Shown piece after piece: positions 37,101 through 49,380 of a stretch of 64,000 nucleotides of DNA. Numbering within the stretch: the stretch's first letter is position 1; the number at the start of each line of letters is the position of its first letter. The translations under genes and the position numbers were made by a program. The notes beneath the pieces were generated by a model. The model was not told where the DNA came from. It made no database searches and worked only from the letters and a program-made list of their open reading frames with translations. The DNA is from Trichoplusia ni (taxonomy: Eukaryota; Arthropoda; Insecta; Lepidoptera; Noctuidae), in assembly GCF_003590095.1 (NCBI RefSeq), contig NC_039491.1, positions 3,224,001 to 3,288,000 on the forward strand, read 5' to 3'.

Positions 37101-39330
37101 AGCGAGCACACCACCTCCACTTTTTTCCACGTTCCCGCAGCACAGAGCTTCGTTTAATTGCATTAAAAAACTTATTATTCCATGCTGTATATTTTCCTAA
37201 CGTCATAAACGTTGTATATGCAAATTGGAAATTTCTCGTGAAAAACAACGCCTTCTTGCGACTAAAATTATTATCGTCTTCCCCTTATCCTAGTTTATTC
37301 CAATTTGCTGTCTTTGTAATTTGATTAAAACGAAATTTTCGAGCACTCTTTCTTTACAACGTTTCGGTTTGAACGTAATTGGATAAGTAAGCAAAACAAG
37401 TACACATTTGTAATTTAAATTTCGTTTTATAAAAGGCTACCAATGATTTTTATCTTTTCTTCGAGCGAAATAATACTTCTCTTGCTTTTTATTTGCTTTA
37501 TACAGACTTTGTAACCTTTAAGACAATACGCTACAATTTTAAAGCAAGACGTTCAGTAGAAAAGCAAAACAAAGCTCCGAAGGAAGCACATGAGAACCCA
37601 TTTGTACGTAAGAGTTGACTGAATATGACCATTTAACCTGCGCCGTTCCCCTTCCAGTTGTTAAAAGAAAAGCATTTTTCAGAGAGCTGGGTGCGCGACC
37701 GGGTGCAATTTGTGTTAGTCGACGACGCCATAGCAGCTTGAATACAATCGAGGAATGTTACCGTTAAATTACGCGAAAATGTTATTTATTCAGGGTGCGA
37801 CGGATCGATTCAAGTTTGTGATCCGAACGTCTTCCAAATGCTTTGAATTTCCTCTCACTATAAATCGCTTTATTTGTGAAGTGATTCACTCAGTTCGTTC
37901 AATCTGATAGTATTTGCCTATTTGTTGCCGATTAAATTATTGGCTTTGCATATTACTGTGCACACTAATTGTTTATACACATAGATACATTTACACCTAT
38001 TTCACCACACTTTATTTTTTAGTTTATTATGTTATTAATTTTCAAGTTCAACTCTCTGTTTTTTTTCACTGAGGCTGAACGTTATTACGTTGCAACAGGA
38101 ATGCTTTTGAGATGCTAAGAAATTAAAATAGAGGTACTGTAAAAGCATTAAAGCGGTTTTTTACTATCAGTATTCTCCTAATGAGTCTTCTAACGGTGGA
38201 AAATGAGCGCTGAGTTTGTTATTACAATTATAACACATACTTTCAATTTTCCTTTACCGTTGGTCAGTTTCAAAGTGAAACTGTTATAGTTGAGCACATA
38301 ACTTGTATCAGATTGGATATAGTTTGTAAAAGCTCACAAAAAATGTGGCGGTGCCATGTATAGTCAGCCTGAACACGCGAACTTCACCGTATAAAAAGTA
38401 ACGGTAGTCTTTTTAAATCAATTCGCGTTATTTTATCACGTAGACAATGTTGTTCAGTTGTTTCTTCCAACTCATGCGTGTAGTTGATTCCTAAATACAT
38501 TTCTGTTCAGAAAACAATGGCGTCGTCAGCCTTGTTTACTGACAGAGAGCAAAGTTCCGAGAGCAAACTAAAACTGCTGACGCGTTATGATTTTTCCCAG
38601 TTCTTTTTGTGTGTCTTGAGTTCTTGTGTGTTCCGAGTTCAATTGTTGTTTATCGAAAAAATACAGAAGATATGTGCTATGAGGGTCATGAAAGACAAAT
38701 ACATACTCAATGTTTACCACATTTGATCGTGATAAAAATGTTCTTTACATATTTTAGACATAAATGATGATTTACAACATTATTAAAAGCGGCGGTATAG
38801 ATAAAAGTTTGTTTTCTAAATATTGTTATTCCATATAATCTCATTACCGTTCTGTAAGTGTGGGACGAGTCATTTGTCACCACAACAATAATTCCGCGGA
38901 GGACGAGGATTTCTTCGCCTGCTCTTTGAAAACCGTAATATTACTCAGAGCTCGCTCTATTCCGGCCAACCCTTTTTTGTGTGAAGCTCGTATTTTTCAG
39001 TGGCAAGCGAATGGAACGCAATTTGTATAACTCCCAGCACTCTTCTTGTTATGTTTGTAGCTCTGCCTGTAAAATAATTCCTCGACGTGCTGATTTTTGT
39101 ACAGATGCACATTTTTTCTCATTTTAGGCAACTGTCAGACCATTCAGTGGGTTCGCCGAAAAAGCTTTAATTTCTGTTTGTAAGTTGTTTAGAAGATAGC
39201 AGATTTAAACACATATCATGGTAATGGTGTTGTTTGATCCATCGTTAAATGGAAAAGTATACTTGGAAATCAAGTTTCAAGTGTCGATAACGAGCTCAGA
39301 CATTCGACAAATTGTAGCAAGTGCAATTTA
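34140..39330. other. AT-rich DNA with one GC block, no gene seen
   Basis: No supported gene. A GC-rich patch at about 35214-35285 contains a short frame with ATG at 35226 but has no splice or domain support. The remainder is AT-rich with chance-length frames. Confidence 0.5.
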
Positions 39331-40520
39331 TTGCGGCGGATAAACTCGCCTCCGAGTCTCCTCCGCAGCAGCCGCTACCGACATTAATACACTTCCCAAT
39401 CTTCACTCAGGATTTGCCTAAAGAATTTAAGTGATTGATTAAATTAGATTTATGCCTACTTTTATTAGGTACGACCTCCGCTATAACGAAATAGCAATAT
39501 CCATGTTAATAAATGACACCATGTTTCTTAGCTGGGCGTTGATATTGTAATGTTACGACTGCTCGCATTTCATTAGGGGTGGTTGTTATTTGCCATTAGA
39601 ACGTGCACGGGTGTGTCTAAGTACCCGAATACGTTTATCTCGCGTGGGAGAAGATTAATTTAGTTTATTGTGGTGCGCGTATATTGAACTCCGCGATGGT
39701 TGTGAGGTCGCGGGCGCGGCGTCGCGCGGTTCGTTGCCCGCTCCGCAACATCATGTTGATTTGCATGTTTCTTACCGATTTCATGCTCTCCTTGTTTCTT
39801 TGTTCGTTTATTTCTTTCTCGGAATCGTGACTAACCGAATTCGTCGCATGACACTGACGATGATTCCTATTATTGTAAATATATTTTATTAAATTGCACC
39901 TTTTGTCTCAGCGCGGTGAGTGCACGTTTCCATGCGTCGTAGAGCGATAATGAGTCTGACAACATGGAACATTTAATAGAAAACGAGCGTTCATGTCCGT
40001 AAGGTTTCGTTCTGAGAACTGTTGAAAAACTAAGTCGGTGCATAATGGTGTAGTGATACGAGTGAAGTGGCCGGTGGAGTGGAACGCCCTGAGATCGTGT
40101 TCGCGGTTGTTGGCGCCTGATTAAATCTGTCGGGTGCAAGTGCGGCAACATGCGGTCACCGGCGACGACCTCCGGCGCGGCGCCGCACCGCCCGCCGCCC
40201 GCCGCCGCACCAGCGCTCAAATCACACTCCGTGCACACCTTACTCGCTTGATTTGATAACGACATCCCGTTCAGCGAACTAAAAACAAATTCATTGTATA
40301 AACGTGCACCGAACACCGGTTGCACTGATTTAGAGTGCTAACGTTACTGATATATAGACCTAACTAACCAGTTCCCCGTTGTGTAGTTTAGTGTACAAAT
40401 AAATGTACGTGCACGTGGGCGACAGTGGGGCTGAATAATATTTTTCACAAAACTGAGCAGCGGCAATAAAACGTCCAGGAGCACTAGCGGCGACCGTCAC
40501 AAACTATCTGTGCGCGCCCG
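39331..40520. promoter_or_regulatory. CpG-rich island group, possible promoter or enhancer
   Basis: Short CpG-rich blocks lie at 39331-39385, 39690-39745, 40070-40225 and 40420-40520, standing out sharply from AT-rich flanks. Embedded features are a GTGAGTGC donor at 39916, an ATG in good context at 40150, and a CCGCCCGCCGCC run at 40188-40208. Unmethylated CpG-rich sequence and 5' exons often go together in Lepidoptera, so a promoter or first exon is plausible. The sequence shows no clear TATA box or paired exon. The long minus-strand frame over this island (39870-40325, 151 codons) has no recognisable domain and may simply reflect low stop density in GC-rich DNA. Confidence 0.35.
40150..40251 (+). 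CDS. Small open frame in CpG island (33 codons)
   Basis: The ATG follows gcaac, a good insect start context, and opens a short frame beginning MRSPATTSGAAPHRPPPAAA that ends at TGA 40249-40251. The peptide is Pro/Ala-rich and low in complexity. It could be an upstream reading frame in a 5' leader or an accident of GC-rich sequence. No donor-like GT with a purine at +3 is seen inside it. Confidence 0.15.
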   Translation: MRSPATTSGAAPHRPPPAAAPALKSHSVHTLLA

Positions 40521-40943
40521 CCTGCATAAAACTTGCTAATTAACATACTCGCCAGTGTACCACATTTAAATGTTTAATGGCGTTCCTAAGGGTATGCGGG
40601 TAAAATGCTGTAGAATTTTTATCCGTAAGATTGAGCTAGAATGGTTTATTCTGTTATATATTTCCAAAGAGGGTGATACGAAACGAGCTTAAATTCAAAT
40701 TCTGCTGAATTTAGTTATTATTTGGTAACGGTGAAGATTTGCGATAAGGTAAGCTTGTGAAAAATCTAATAAAATATTGGTGCGGGCGGGAGATTGGAAA
40801 TATCGCTTAATGCTCGTCGTGATGAGACCGCGAGACGCAGACGTGGAAATAATTTGGGACACAATGGGCACCCTCGCCCGGCCGCGGCACTTCTAGCGGC
40901 GCGGCTCACTCCTTACCGGGTGTTTATCAGATATTGGGTCCTC

Positions 40944-40966
40944 GTTGCCTTTGTTGGCAGGTGATG
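40944..40966 (+). other. Candidate recursive splice site
   Basis: A pyrimidine-rich acceptor (cctcgttgcctttgttggcag) ends at 40960 and is followed directly by GTGATG. The acceptor is good; the donor half is only moderate (GTGATG rather than GTAAGT or GTGAGT). Confidence 0.22.
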
Positions 40967-40969
40967 TCA

Positions 40970-43900
40970 TTTTATGATTAAAAGTAAATTTAGCCTTTTG
41001 CTCTCAATAAGAATGACGAGTAAGGTATTTTCAAGACGGTATTCATGATTGCAATGAGTCATGATTAAAGCAAATGCTCTGTTACTTGTTAGATAGTCGT
41101 GATTGAATTGAATATAGCAACTTTTCCGTTGTAAACCTAACAGATTGAGCATTTGGACTGGGTAAACACAGCTGAAACTTTTTAGCATTTTACCTCTGGA
41201 AATAAACTGTTCCTAACTGATGAGAGTCAGTAGCGGTGCGCTCGATCTCGTGCTGATTTATTGCAGCCTGTATGACTAGTGTACTGTGTGACCCAATTCC
41301 TAACTGGGTGCTCTATGTTACCTGTTCGGATGCAAATGTCAAGGATACAGGCGGCGCAGCTTAATAGTTATGGTCCGTGACTCCTCTCACGTGGTAATGT
41401 TTACATTAGTTTCTTGGGTATGTAAACTCCATAATGTAATGCTTATACAAACACGAGTATTGCCATATAAATTGGCTTTCTGTAACATTAACATTTTGTT
41501 ACCTGGGTCACATGAAATCTTTATTTATGGGATACTTGAATCATGTTTTTCATAACAGTCTGTCAGATACCTTACTGTTTTAAAGAGTCATGGTGACTTG
41601 TAATGAGTTAGAATACAAAAGAGATTAAGCACCCAGAAACAGGGTCACTCGTTAAGTAAATAAACATTAACTGACTTAATTCTCCATTATACAAACAAAA
41701 TATACAAAAATGTATTCATTTAATTTTTAACATAGCATGAAGTGTGTAACATGTACGTAAGTTTAATTTTACATTTTGTTACTAAATTTTTCGTGCAACC
41801 CTCTTTTCTGCTACGCTACGTTTTTGGGATAATTAGGTTAATATACTTAAAACGTTCACGTAAAATAATTTTATGGATATAATATGTGCTGGACTTTATA
41901 TTCTATAATACCAGCTGTTATGTTTAAATCATTTCATTATTCAATGCAGAAGTAATATTCACAATGAAAATAAGGCTGAGTCGTCACTAGCAAACAGATC
42001 TTTAGAAGGTTAAAAAGCTAATAGAATCTGTTATTAAGGAACGTCTGTTGTCGCTACGCTGGATAATTGGGTGACCACGAGGCCGTCTTGTTCAGTGTGT
42101 CGTTTGGGACAGAGTAAGGTTGTGCTACATGTATCTATGAGACATGTAAATAGGACCGTGTCAGTGTAATGCATAAATAAATGTTTTTTAACTCGACTGC
42201 ATCAAAAGAAGGTAAAAAATTCTGTCAAATATGCCTATGTGTTTATTTCTTTTGCAAGCACAGCCCAAAAGGCAGGCGTTTTGGACATAAGACCTCAGAT
42301 ATTATAAGGTGTCGTTGATTTTATTATTTTTTATTGTCTTAATAAGGCATAACCAAATGGCTACTTTATTTTTATTTACTTTATATCTACAACGACTTTC
42401 GTATGTACCAGCGATCGATCAATCAACATAAATTAACATCTTAGATTTTTACAGCTTCCCGTAACATGCCTTCCGCATTTAGCTTCTCTTGTAATTTAAC
42501 TACATTAAGGAAAAATGGGTAATTTTATATTCATACAAAAAACTCACGGGAACTGCTAGAAAAACTATGCGCGCATATTTACACAAAAAATAAGCGAAGT
42601 GCAAAGTAAAGAAAGATTCCGGGGCGGACCATAAAAGCCTCTTACCGTTCGTCATAGTCTGAATATATTAGAGCTATATATTATGTGCAGAGGTTTATCC
42701 AGTGAACCAAAAGCCGTAAATGTTTCTAGTATCAATATCTCTCGGGTTTCCTTGTGTACCTTAGAATATTTTGTGTGTTTTATGTTTATGTGTGTTCCAG
42801 TCGCCAATATTTTGAGTGAGGAAATATTTTATGGAGGAAACTTTTCTTTACGTGGAATGTTTATAAAAAACCTTTGATCTACGGATAGTTTTTACCTCTC
42901 CAAACGATAACTTTTTTGTTAGCAGTCGAGATTTTAAAACTTTTAACTCAGAAATTGGTTTTAGATTCAAAAATCGACTTATTAACTTGCTCTTAAAGAC
43001 TTTTGCTTTAGCAAAGCGTCTCTTTTGTGAAATTTTAAAAGGCCGGTTAACAAGTTTTCCCTTGAAATATTTCTAGCAGATTTTGTAGAAGTTTTCCTTT
43101 GTCGAACTATTTAAATAAAAGCTTACCGTTTGTGTAATTAAAAACCTTAATTTTTACGCCTGGATGAAAATATTGTGTTCAAAGAGTTGAAAATAAATTA
43201 ATTTAGAAGTTGCAAACGCAGACTGCTGTGCCTTTATTATTTGTATTTCTTCATTATGCCGTAAAAATGAATACCTTACAAGTGAGACGGAGGAAAACAG
43301 ATTTCGTTCATGAAATAAATCAGATTTATGTAGGTATTAAATTGCACTAAAAAGCTGAACATACCATCTTACTTAATTTGAATGTAACATTGTATGCTAT
43401 TACGAATTCAAATTATATGCATGACTTATCAATTTGAACGAATTCGTTTCTCAGCAATACAAGTTGACTACATATTTATGAGAGCCGCCGAGATCTTTGA
43501 GCAAGAATATCTCCCATAAACTGGAATTTATTCCCTTACATTTCTATACATAGGTAGTCTGCAAAAAATCTGCGTAAGGTTCGCTTTCGACACGAGCGGT
43601 GTATCGGCCCCACGAGCCTGCGGCGGTTGAGACCAACGAAATATATCTCTGAACTCTCCCTAGCGTCTGAAGTCTGATTTTTTCTTAGACTAATATCGTT
43701 ATTCAATAAGTTAGCTCTCAATACAACATGAGGCCAAAAGCGAAGCGTACGTGTATGCGAAGGTTTTATAATCGTGAGATACAATTGCTCATCATAACAG
43801 TTAAGTGAGTGCCATATCGTTTTGCGTGGTATTCATCAGTTTGAGTGAAGGGGCTCGTGGTATAATGTGACGTGGGTGGTAAATAAATGCGCACACGTCG

Positions 43901-46385
43901 CGGCGCGCGGCGTCACCGCCAAGTTCGTTCACTCGCACTCCCACGCATGCCCGACGCGAGTCCGTGCTTCCTTTCCTATCCGGGAAGCGGCGTTGAACAC
44001 ACAATTATGTACCCATTGTATTGGACACGCTACGTTATTTCATAATTATAGATATCGTGCAAAATGGTTGCCGTGAAAATAAATAATGCAGCTGGCATTG
44101 ACACTCAGTTGTTACGTTGGCGCTGGTGAATAATGCTAGTTTTTGTTGCGAGGAAACCTAGCAATTATTCAATTTCTATACGCAGACGATGGCTATCGGG
44201 TGTAACGTTAGTATAAGTAATTATAGTTATTAATTATTAGTCGGCATTTGGCCTTAACCATGACTTTTGTAAGTTGATTAATAAATGGTAACGTTGTGAA
44301 GGTATGGTTCTTATTTACGGTTGAGTCGGGGCCCGGGCTCGCGCGGAACGATGCATCACTCTCGAAAGTTACTATCAATCATGCGGCAGCGGCACTGAGT
44401 GGCGGCAACAAACAATGCTCCATAATGTATTATCGTAAATGCCGTTATGCTCGATGACATTACTTGCACATGTTACGTGCTTATTATTGAAAGCAGGAAC
44501 TTGAAAGGCTTAACAGATAGAACCCATTGTATTGTTCTATTAAGTTATTATGATTTAATGTATTAAATATCAAGTACCCATTGTTTTAACATCTCGTTGT
44601 AGCTGCTGTAATTATCTACTCCCATCGTAAAAAGCAAAAAATAAAATAGTTTCTTCTTCAATTCTCTGTTCCGTTTAGGGAATAAATGGTAAAAAGATGT
44701 TTATTTTGTTTAGCATTCGACAGCAACATATTGGATCAAGAAACTAGACTATATCGAATGAGAGACAAAATATCCCGGCTAAAAAGGTTTTTCAAATATC
44801 ACGTGAAAAATTGGGTTGTTTGTCCCATATTCATAGCGGCGACCGCGATAAAGCCACTGGAATTGATGGCCACCGAAATTGCCCTATTGACAAGTGACGT
44901 CATCGATTCCCGAGGTGGCAGTGACGACGGCACGTCTGCACTCGGCGCCGGTCCCGTGATGAATGCCGTTTTATGCCGGCTTGATCGTTGGAGCGGGCAA
45001 GCCGCACACGCGACCTATTTCTAACGAAATACAAGCGCGCGAACACAAATCACTTCACGTAAGCACTCGTAAACAGAGCCAGGAGCCGAGGGTGTGGATG
45101 CCGGAATTAAACCTCGCCCCTATTAAGACAATCGAACTGTTATCTTAACGAGTTACCTATCGTGTCCATACATAGACAGTCGCAAGATTGATCAGCTTGC
45201 GGTTTTAACCTTAATGGTATACCTAGCGATGTGTCTTCGTTAAAACTGTTTTCCTTAATGTAGGGAGAGATGGAGACTCCGACATATCCAACGCTCTGTT
45301 CTGTTTTATTAGAATAATTATAGTCGCATACTTAAGTATGTTAGCAGTGGGAAGATTTAATAACGTGGGTAAACTATTGTTCGCAGAGCATAATAAATAT
45401 TAAAATATGAACTACGCTTTCAGTGTAGGACAAGCGAAGCGACAGTTTTCGTGACACATTCAACAAAGCCATAATATACGTATGTCAGAAACTTTCCATA
45501 AATCAACACGGGCTGGCTAGTTCGTTATTAATCACTCTGCTTGTATTCTCTATGTTTCGCAGAGAATACATCAACATTTTATTTTCCGATTTATGCTTTT
45601 TCAATTTGACGCACCCTTTAGTAGTCGAAACGCGTAACGGATAACGAATCGAATGGAAATATGTATATATAGTATGTACTATGTTAGTTGCAGTTGTTCA
45701 AATAATTTGCTGGGTGCAAGTTTTAGAAATAAATAAATATCATTTTTACGCTTTAACTGAAATATGTTGCAACACGCCGCGTATAAAAATGCATGGAAGC
45801 ATATTGGCCAACACAACAGGCCCGAGGGGCTCTGATTGCTTATTTCCAGTGGAAACGATACTCAGTAATAGTTTGTAAACCGTGCAGTATATTTGAAAGT
45901 CTGCTTTTTCATTTATTGAAACAACAAACCGATTCTAATCGTTAAAAATCTATTAATTGATTACAAGTTTCGTAAACGAGTTCCTTGAATAATGTCCTAG
46001 ATAGATCCAATTTGGAGAGGTTTCTGAAATCGTGACTAACCTTGTTAGCTCTTCACATTTCGCAGTTTGTAACTACGCTGTATTATAGACTTAAGTGATT
46101 ATTAATTTAAGATGTTACAAACGACTATATATTTACACTATGTATTGTTGACGTATAAGCACAGATTACCAACAGGAACAATGCGTACAACATCAATACA
46201 AGTGCAAGGAGGTTTAAAATAACTCCAATATTTTATTTTACCTTATGTGATGTTACCTACCTCCACCGAGTTCATTTCAGACCGTTTAAAGGCTTGAATG
46301 TCGACTAAACAAGGCAATAAATACTTTATAGGATTCTTGCGAGGCACAAAGCATTGCACTTGCATTTTATTGCAGTGTTCGTCGC
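40970..46385. other. AT-rich DNA with scattered CpG islands, no gene assigned
   Basis: CpG-rich patches lie at about 43890-43995, 44325-44405 and 44840-45010. The last overlaps a plus-strand frame of 112 codons (44686-45024) with no known domain, and includes the CRE-like octamer TGACGTCA at 44896-44903. Between the patches the DNA is AT-rich with no coding or repeat signal that I can support. Confidence 0.45.
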
Positions 46386-46393
46386 GATGAAGC

Positions 46394-46435
46394 GGGGCCC
46401 CGTCCCAGGGCCCCAGTCGCCGGTCCCCGGGCCCC
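46394..46435 (-). other. G-quadruplex-type motif with GGGCCCC repeats
   Basis: GGGCCCC occurs three times (46395-46401, 46408-46414, 46429-46435), the first inside the palindrome GGGGCCCC. On the minus strand this gives five runs of three or four G with loops of 2 to 10 bases. The block can form either a G-quadruplex or GC hairpins. It is isolated in AT-rich sequence. Confidence 0.7.
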
Positions 46436-46920
46436 ATGTTAAGATGACAAAGAGACGTGAAATGTCGTTTAACCTTTGTCGTGCTGAGACGTCGTGACTC
46501 TTGTACTTACGTAACAATAATGAGGCTTTAATACAACGATACTGTATCGAAACTTGAGTTGCTGTTAGCCAATCGTTTTATGTTTTAAACCAGTTCTATG
46601 TTGGGTGCCTAATTTCTTTCCAGCTATAATCATTTAAAATAATTCATTGCTTACGAGATCTTGTTTTAATATATTTTTACTTAGCTGCTATACAAGGTTA
46701 TATTTTTTCACGGAGTTGATCGTTTCCTTACTCACGCTTTGGGCAAAGGCTAACAAGATCCTGGGCTTAGTTTCCTCTATGATTAGGTGGCAACCCCAGC
46801 GTAATTACTTTCTTTACATTTTGTTGCTGCTACAAAGACAAAATGTTCTTTTATAATAACTACACTTTATTTAAGATTCAATTCAAGTCTTTCAAAACAT
46901 TTTGTTTTAAGAACAGTTTT

Positions 46921-46954
46921 TAATTTGTTATTTCTTTCTTTTCCAGGTAAACTT
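46921..46954 (+). other. Strong candidate recursive splice site (ratchet point)
   Basis: A long pyrimidine tract (gttatttctttcttttccag) ends at 46946 and is joined directly to GTAAAC. The acceptor half is one of the best in the window, and the fused CAG|GTAA junction is the form of ratchet points used to remove long introns in steps in insects. An alternative is an ordinary 47-nt exon (46947-46993) ending at CTCG|GTATGG: only one frame is open, VNFNKSEAIMNHDPTR, which would cross into the intron before a stop. Either reading implies plus-strand transcription. Confidence 0.4.
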
Positions 46955-46999
46955 CAATAAAAGTGAAGCGATTATGAACCACGACCCAACTCGGTATGG

Positions 47000-48780
47000 T
47001 ATTTATTGAATACATCCTCGTTCTTCCCGCTCCGTTTAGTAATTATGCAATGTTTTTATTGTATGCGATGTAAAGTAATATTGTAAAAATCTGTTTAGCT
47101 TCAAATCGAAGCAGGAGTACTTGAGATAAACGTAATCGACAAAGCAAACAAACTCTTCAGTTTTATAATACTATATCGGAAATAAATCGCAAAAGCATAA
47201 CGCAGTCGCTGATTAACCGTCAAAATCAAATGTAGTTTCCATTAAAGCTTCTAAGTACCTAAAATCTTGGAAATGACCGGAGTGAAAGGGTGTAGAAGCT
47301 AGGAAAAATTGCTTTACAAAATCAGTTCCCGAGATATCTCCGTCGTGGGTGATTGATGTGGCGGCCGAGTCCGCTTAATTGCGAGCCTTCATCATTTATA
47401 TTGTAGTCGTTTAATCACTGCGCGACTGGACGCCACTCGCCCGATAGCGCCCGCCTTGACACTTACCATTATATTTATTGGTGTCACAAATTGTGGGCAT
47501 TTAGTGCTACTAGACAGTATGGCCCTCATAAACTACTATTGGTTTAAATTGGTTAGGTAACAAGTAGGTACACGCTTGTATTGCTCGTAAACGTTAGGTC
47601 CTAACTATAGCGTCCAAATGTTCATGAGACTTGATAAAAAAGTATACTGCGAGAACCTCGCATATAGTGGATCGTGTTTTGTTAACTTCTACTTTCGTTA
47701 GCACCTCTTTAGTATTTATGTAAAGACATACTTCACCTTCCATTATGTTCCGTCCTCTATTTCTCGTACACAGGCAGCTGTTAACTCGAGTTGTTAAGCT
47801 TTCTACAGAATTCCATGTGTCGTCAAATATAATTGAACAATTACGAAAATTGAGTTGGACTTGTTTAACTAACTACGTGTTTGATACCTCAGAACGTCTT
47901 CTTGTGAACTAGATAAAAGTAATTCATTACGTACAGTGACGGCAACAGCTTTGTAGATTGTAAATGATTCGAAATTTTATGAATAAATAATTCACTGGAA
48001 TCACTTAGTCTTGAGTATTTCGAGGTCTTGGAAAACTGTTAGAAACTTTATTAGAATATTCATCACAAAAGTTATTTGGTGGCACGTCCTGCCGTCATAT
48101 TTAGACCTTTTCGTCCCCTTGTTGGAAAATAAAGCTATTTAAAATGACGATCGTAATATCTAATCAGGTACTCGCATCTATTTGTTTAGGACGGGTTTTA
48201 TTCGGAAAGATTAAAACAGAAGCAATTAACGTGAGGGATGGAAACCACCATAACACACTTATAAATGGTTATGGGGCTCTTGTGGACCGTTATAAAATAG
48301 GAAATTGTGCATATCACACGCCGGGGATTTGTAGCCAGCTGTTTGATAACTAATACGAGAGAACTTTGTTTTCTCTAGTGTTCCGACCGTGCTGCCTACG
48401 TAGACTAGTTTGGTTTCCGAGAATACTACTAATTATAGTACAATACCCCGTTTAATACTTGGTTCGGGAACATCATATTATGTGGAATTGCTCTGAATGT
48501 GAGTGAGGATATAACTATAAACTCTTGATATCCATGTTGTATGAATACGATGAATTCGGTTTTGACTAATAGAAATTATTAATTAAATTAGACATATTGG
48601 GATCTGCTGCTAAAATTAAAATATGTATTGAGAACTATGTAGATAAACCTTCGTACATACCTATAAGTATTTAAAGACAACTCATTCTATATTATTTAGT
48701 CTGTTGCTGTGAATTAATAGGTAGTTTCGTGAAAATTCGTCAACAAAATACCGCGTGTTCCAAAGTTGACACAGGCAGCT
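47000..48780. other. AT-rich DNA, no gene seen
   Basis: A GC-richer patch lies at 47340-47460. The 48144-48353 plus-strand frame has no domain or splice support. Confidence 0.5.
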
Positions 48781-48857
48781 ATCTTACTCAACCTTTTTCA
48801 ATGCGATATAATTGAAAAACAACATTCTGTAATTTACAAAACCCGACGGAACCCGGG

Positions 48858-48904
48858 ATGTTTGACTTGGCGAATGGCGACATTGTCACGGCAGAAGCTT
48901 TGGA
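48858..48904 (+). CDS. Candidate short coding exon with donor
   Basis: An ATG at 48858, in a small CpG-containing patch, opens MFDLANGDIVTAEAL and runs into a near-consensus donor GTAAGTAC (GT at 48905). Unspliced, the frame would stop at TAA 48906-48908, so the reading depends on splicing. Upstream the frame stays open for only about 14 codons before a TGA. The acidic-hydrophobic peptide is protein-like but matches no family I recognise. The base before the donor is A, not the preferred G. Confidence 0.2.
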
Positions 48905-49324
48905 GTAAGTACATTAATTAGTTTATGTTTCTTAAAGCTTTGTTAGAGGGTGTTTGTAAAAGTTCATACGTCATACTGTAAAGTGCTCAAGATTCCTATA
49001 ATTGAGTAAGAAGGCTTTGAGCTCACACTGGAACTATGTATAAGGTTGCTAGTAATATCGTACTAATTATGAAAATCACGTATCAGTGGTGTGGTCTAGA
49101 CACCACTCTGTTACATAATTTATTTTAATACGTATTACGTCTCAATGGACTCAAAATATACATATTTCTTGAAAAGTAACAGAAATAAAAACCGATCCAT
49201 TTTTACAATATGACCTTGAACGACCGAACTTGAAATACAAGCTTCAAATAAAACTTATTAGCAGTGTCGAGCAACAAGAATTAACCAAATGAGGTGAAAC
49301 ATTAACGTAACGACATGTAAGGTT

Positions 49325-49372
49325 GGCTCGCGGCGAGTGACCACGCGCGGCGCGTCACGCGTAGCCTTGTTG
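49325..49372. other. CpG-rich inverted-repeat patch
   Basis: GTGACCACGCGCGGCGCGTCAC holds GTGAC and GTCAC arms around a CGCG-rich centre, within a run of CG dinucleotides. It is the last of the CpG islands that start at about 39.3 kb. It could be a regulatory site, but no known motif is recognised. Confidence 0.4.
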
Positions 49373-49380
49373 ATGTTTAT

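Noticed and set aside
39892..39922. Acceptor ttttgtctcag, then CGCG, then donor GTGAGT: a 4-nt exon
   Set aside because: A four-base exon is not credible without transcript data. I kept only the donor as a feature of the CpG island.
39870..40325. Longest open frame in the window (151 codons, minus strand)
   Set aside because: It lies over a GC-rich island where stops are rare. It has no domain, runs into AT-rich translated noise at its C-terminus, and has no splice support.
44686..45024. 112-codon plus-strand frame
   Set aside because: The first half is AT-rich noise and the second half is GC-island sequence. No domain was seen, so I kept only the regulatory observation.
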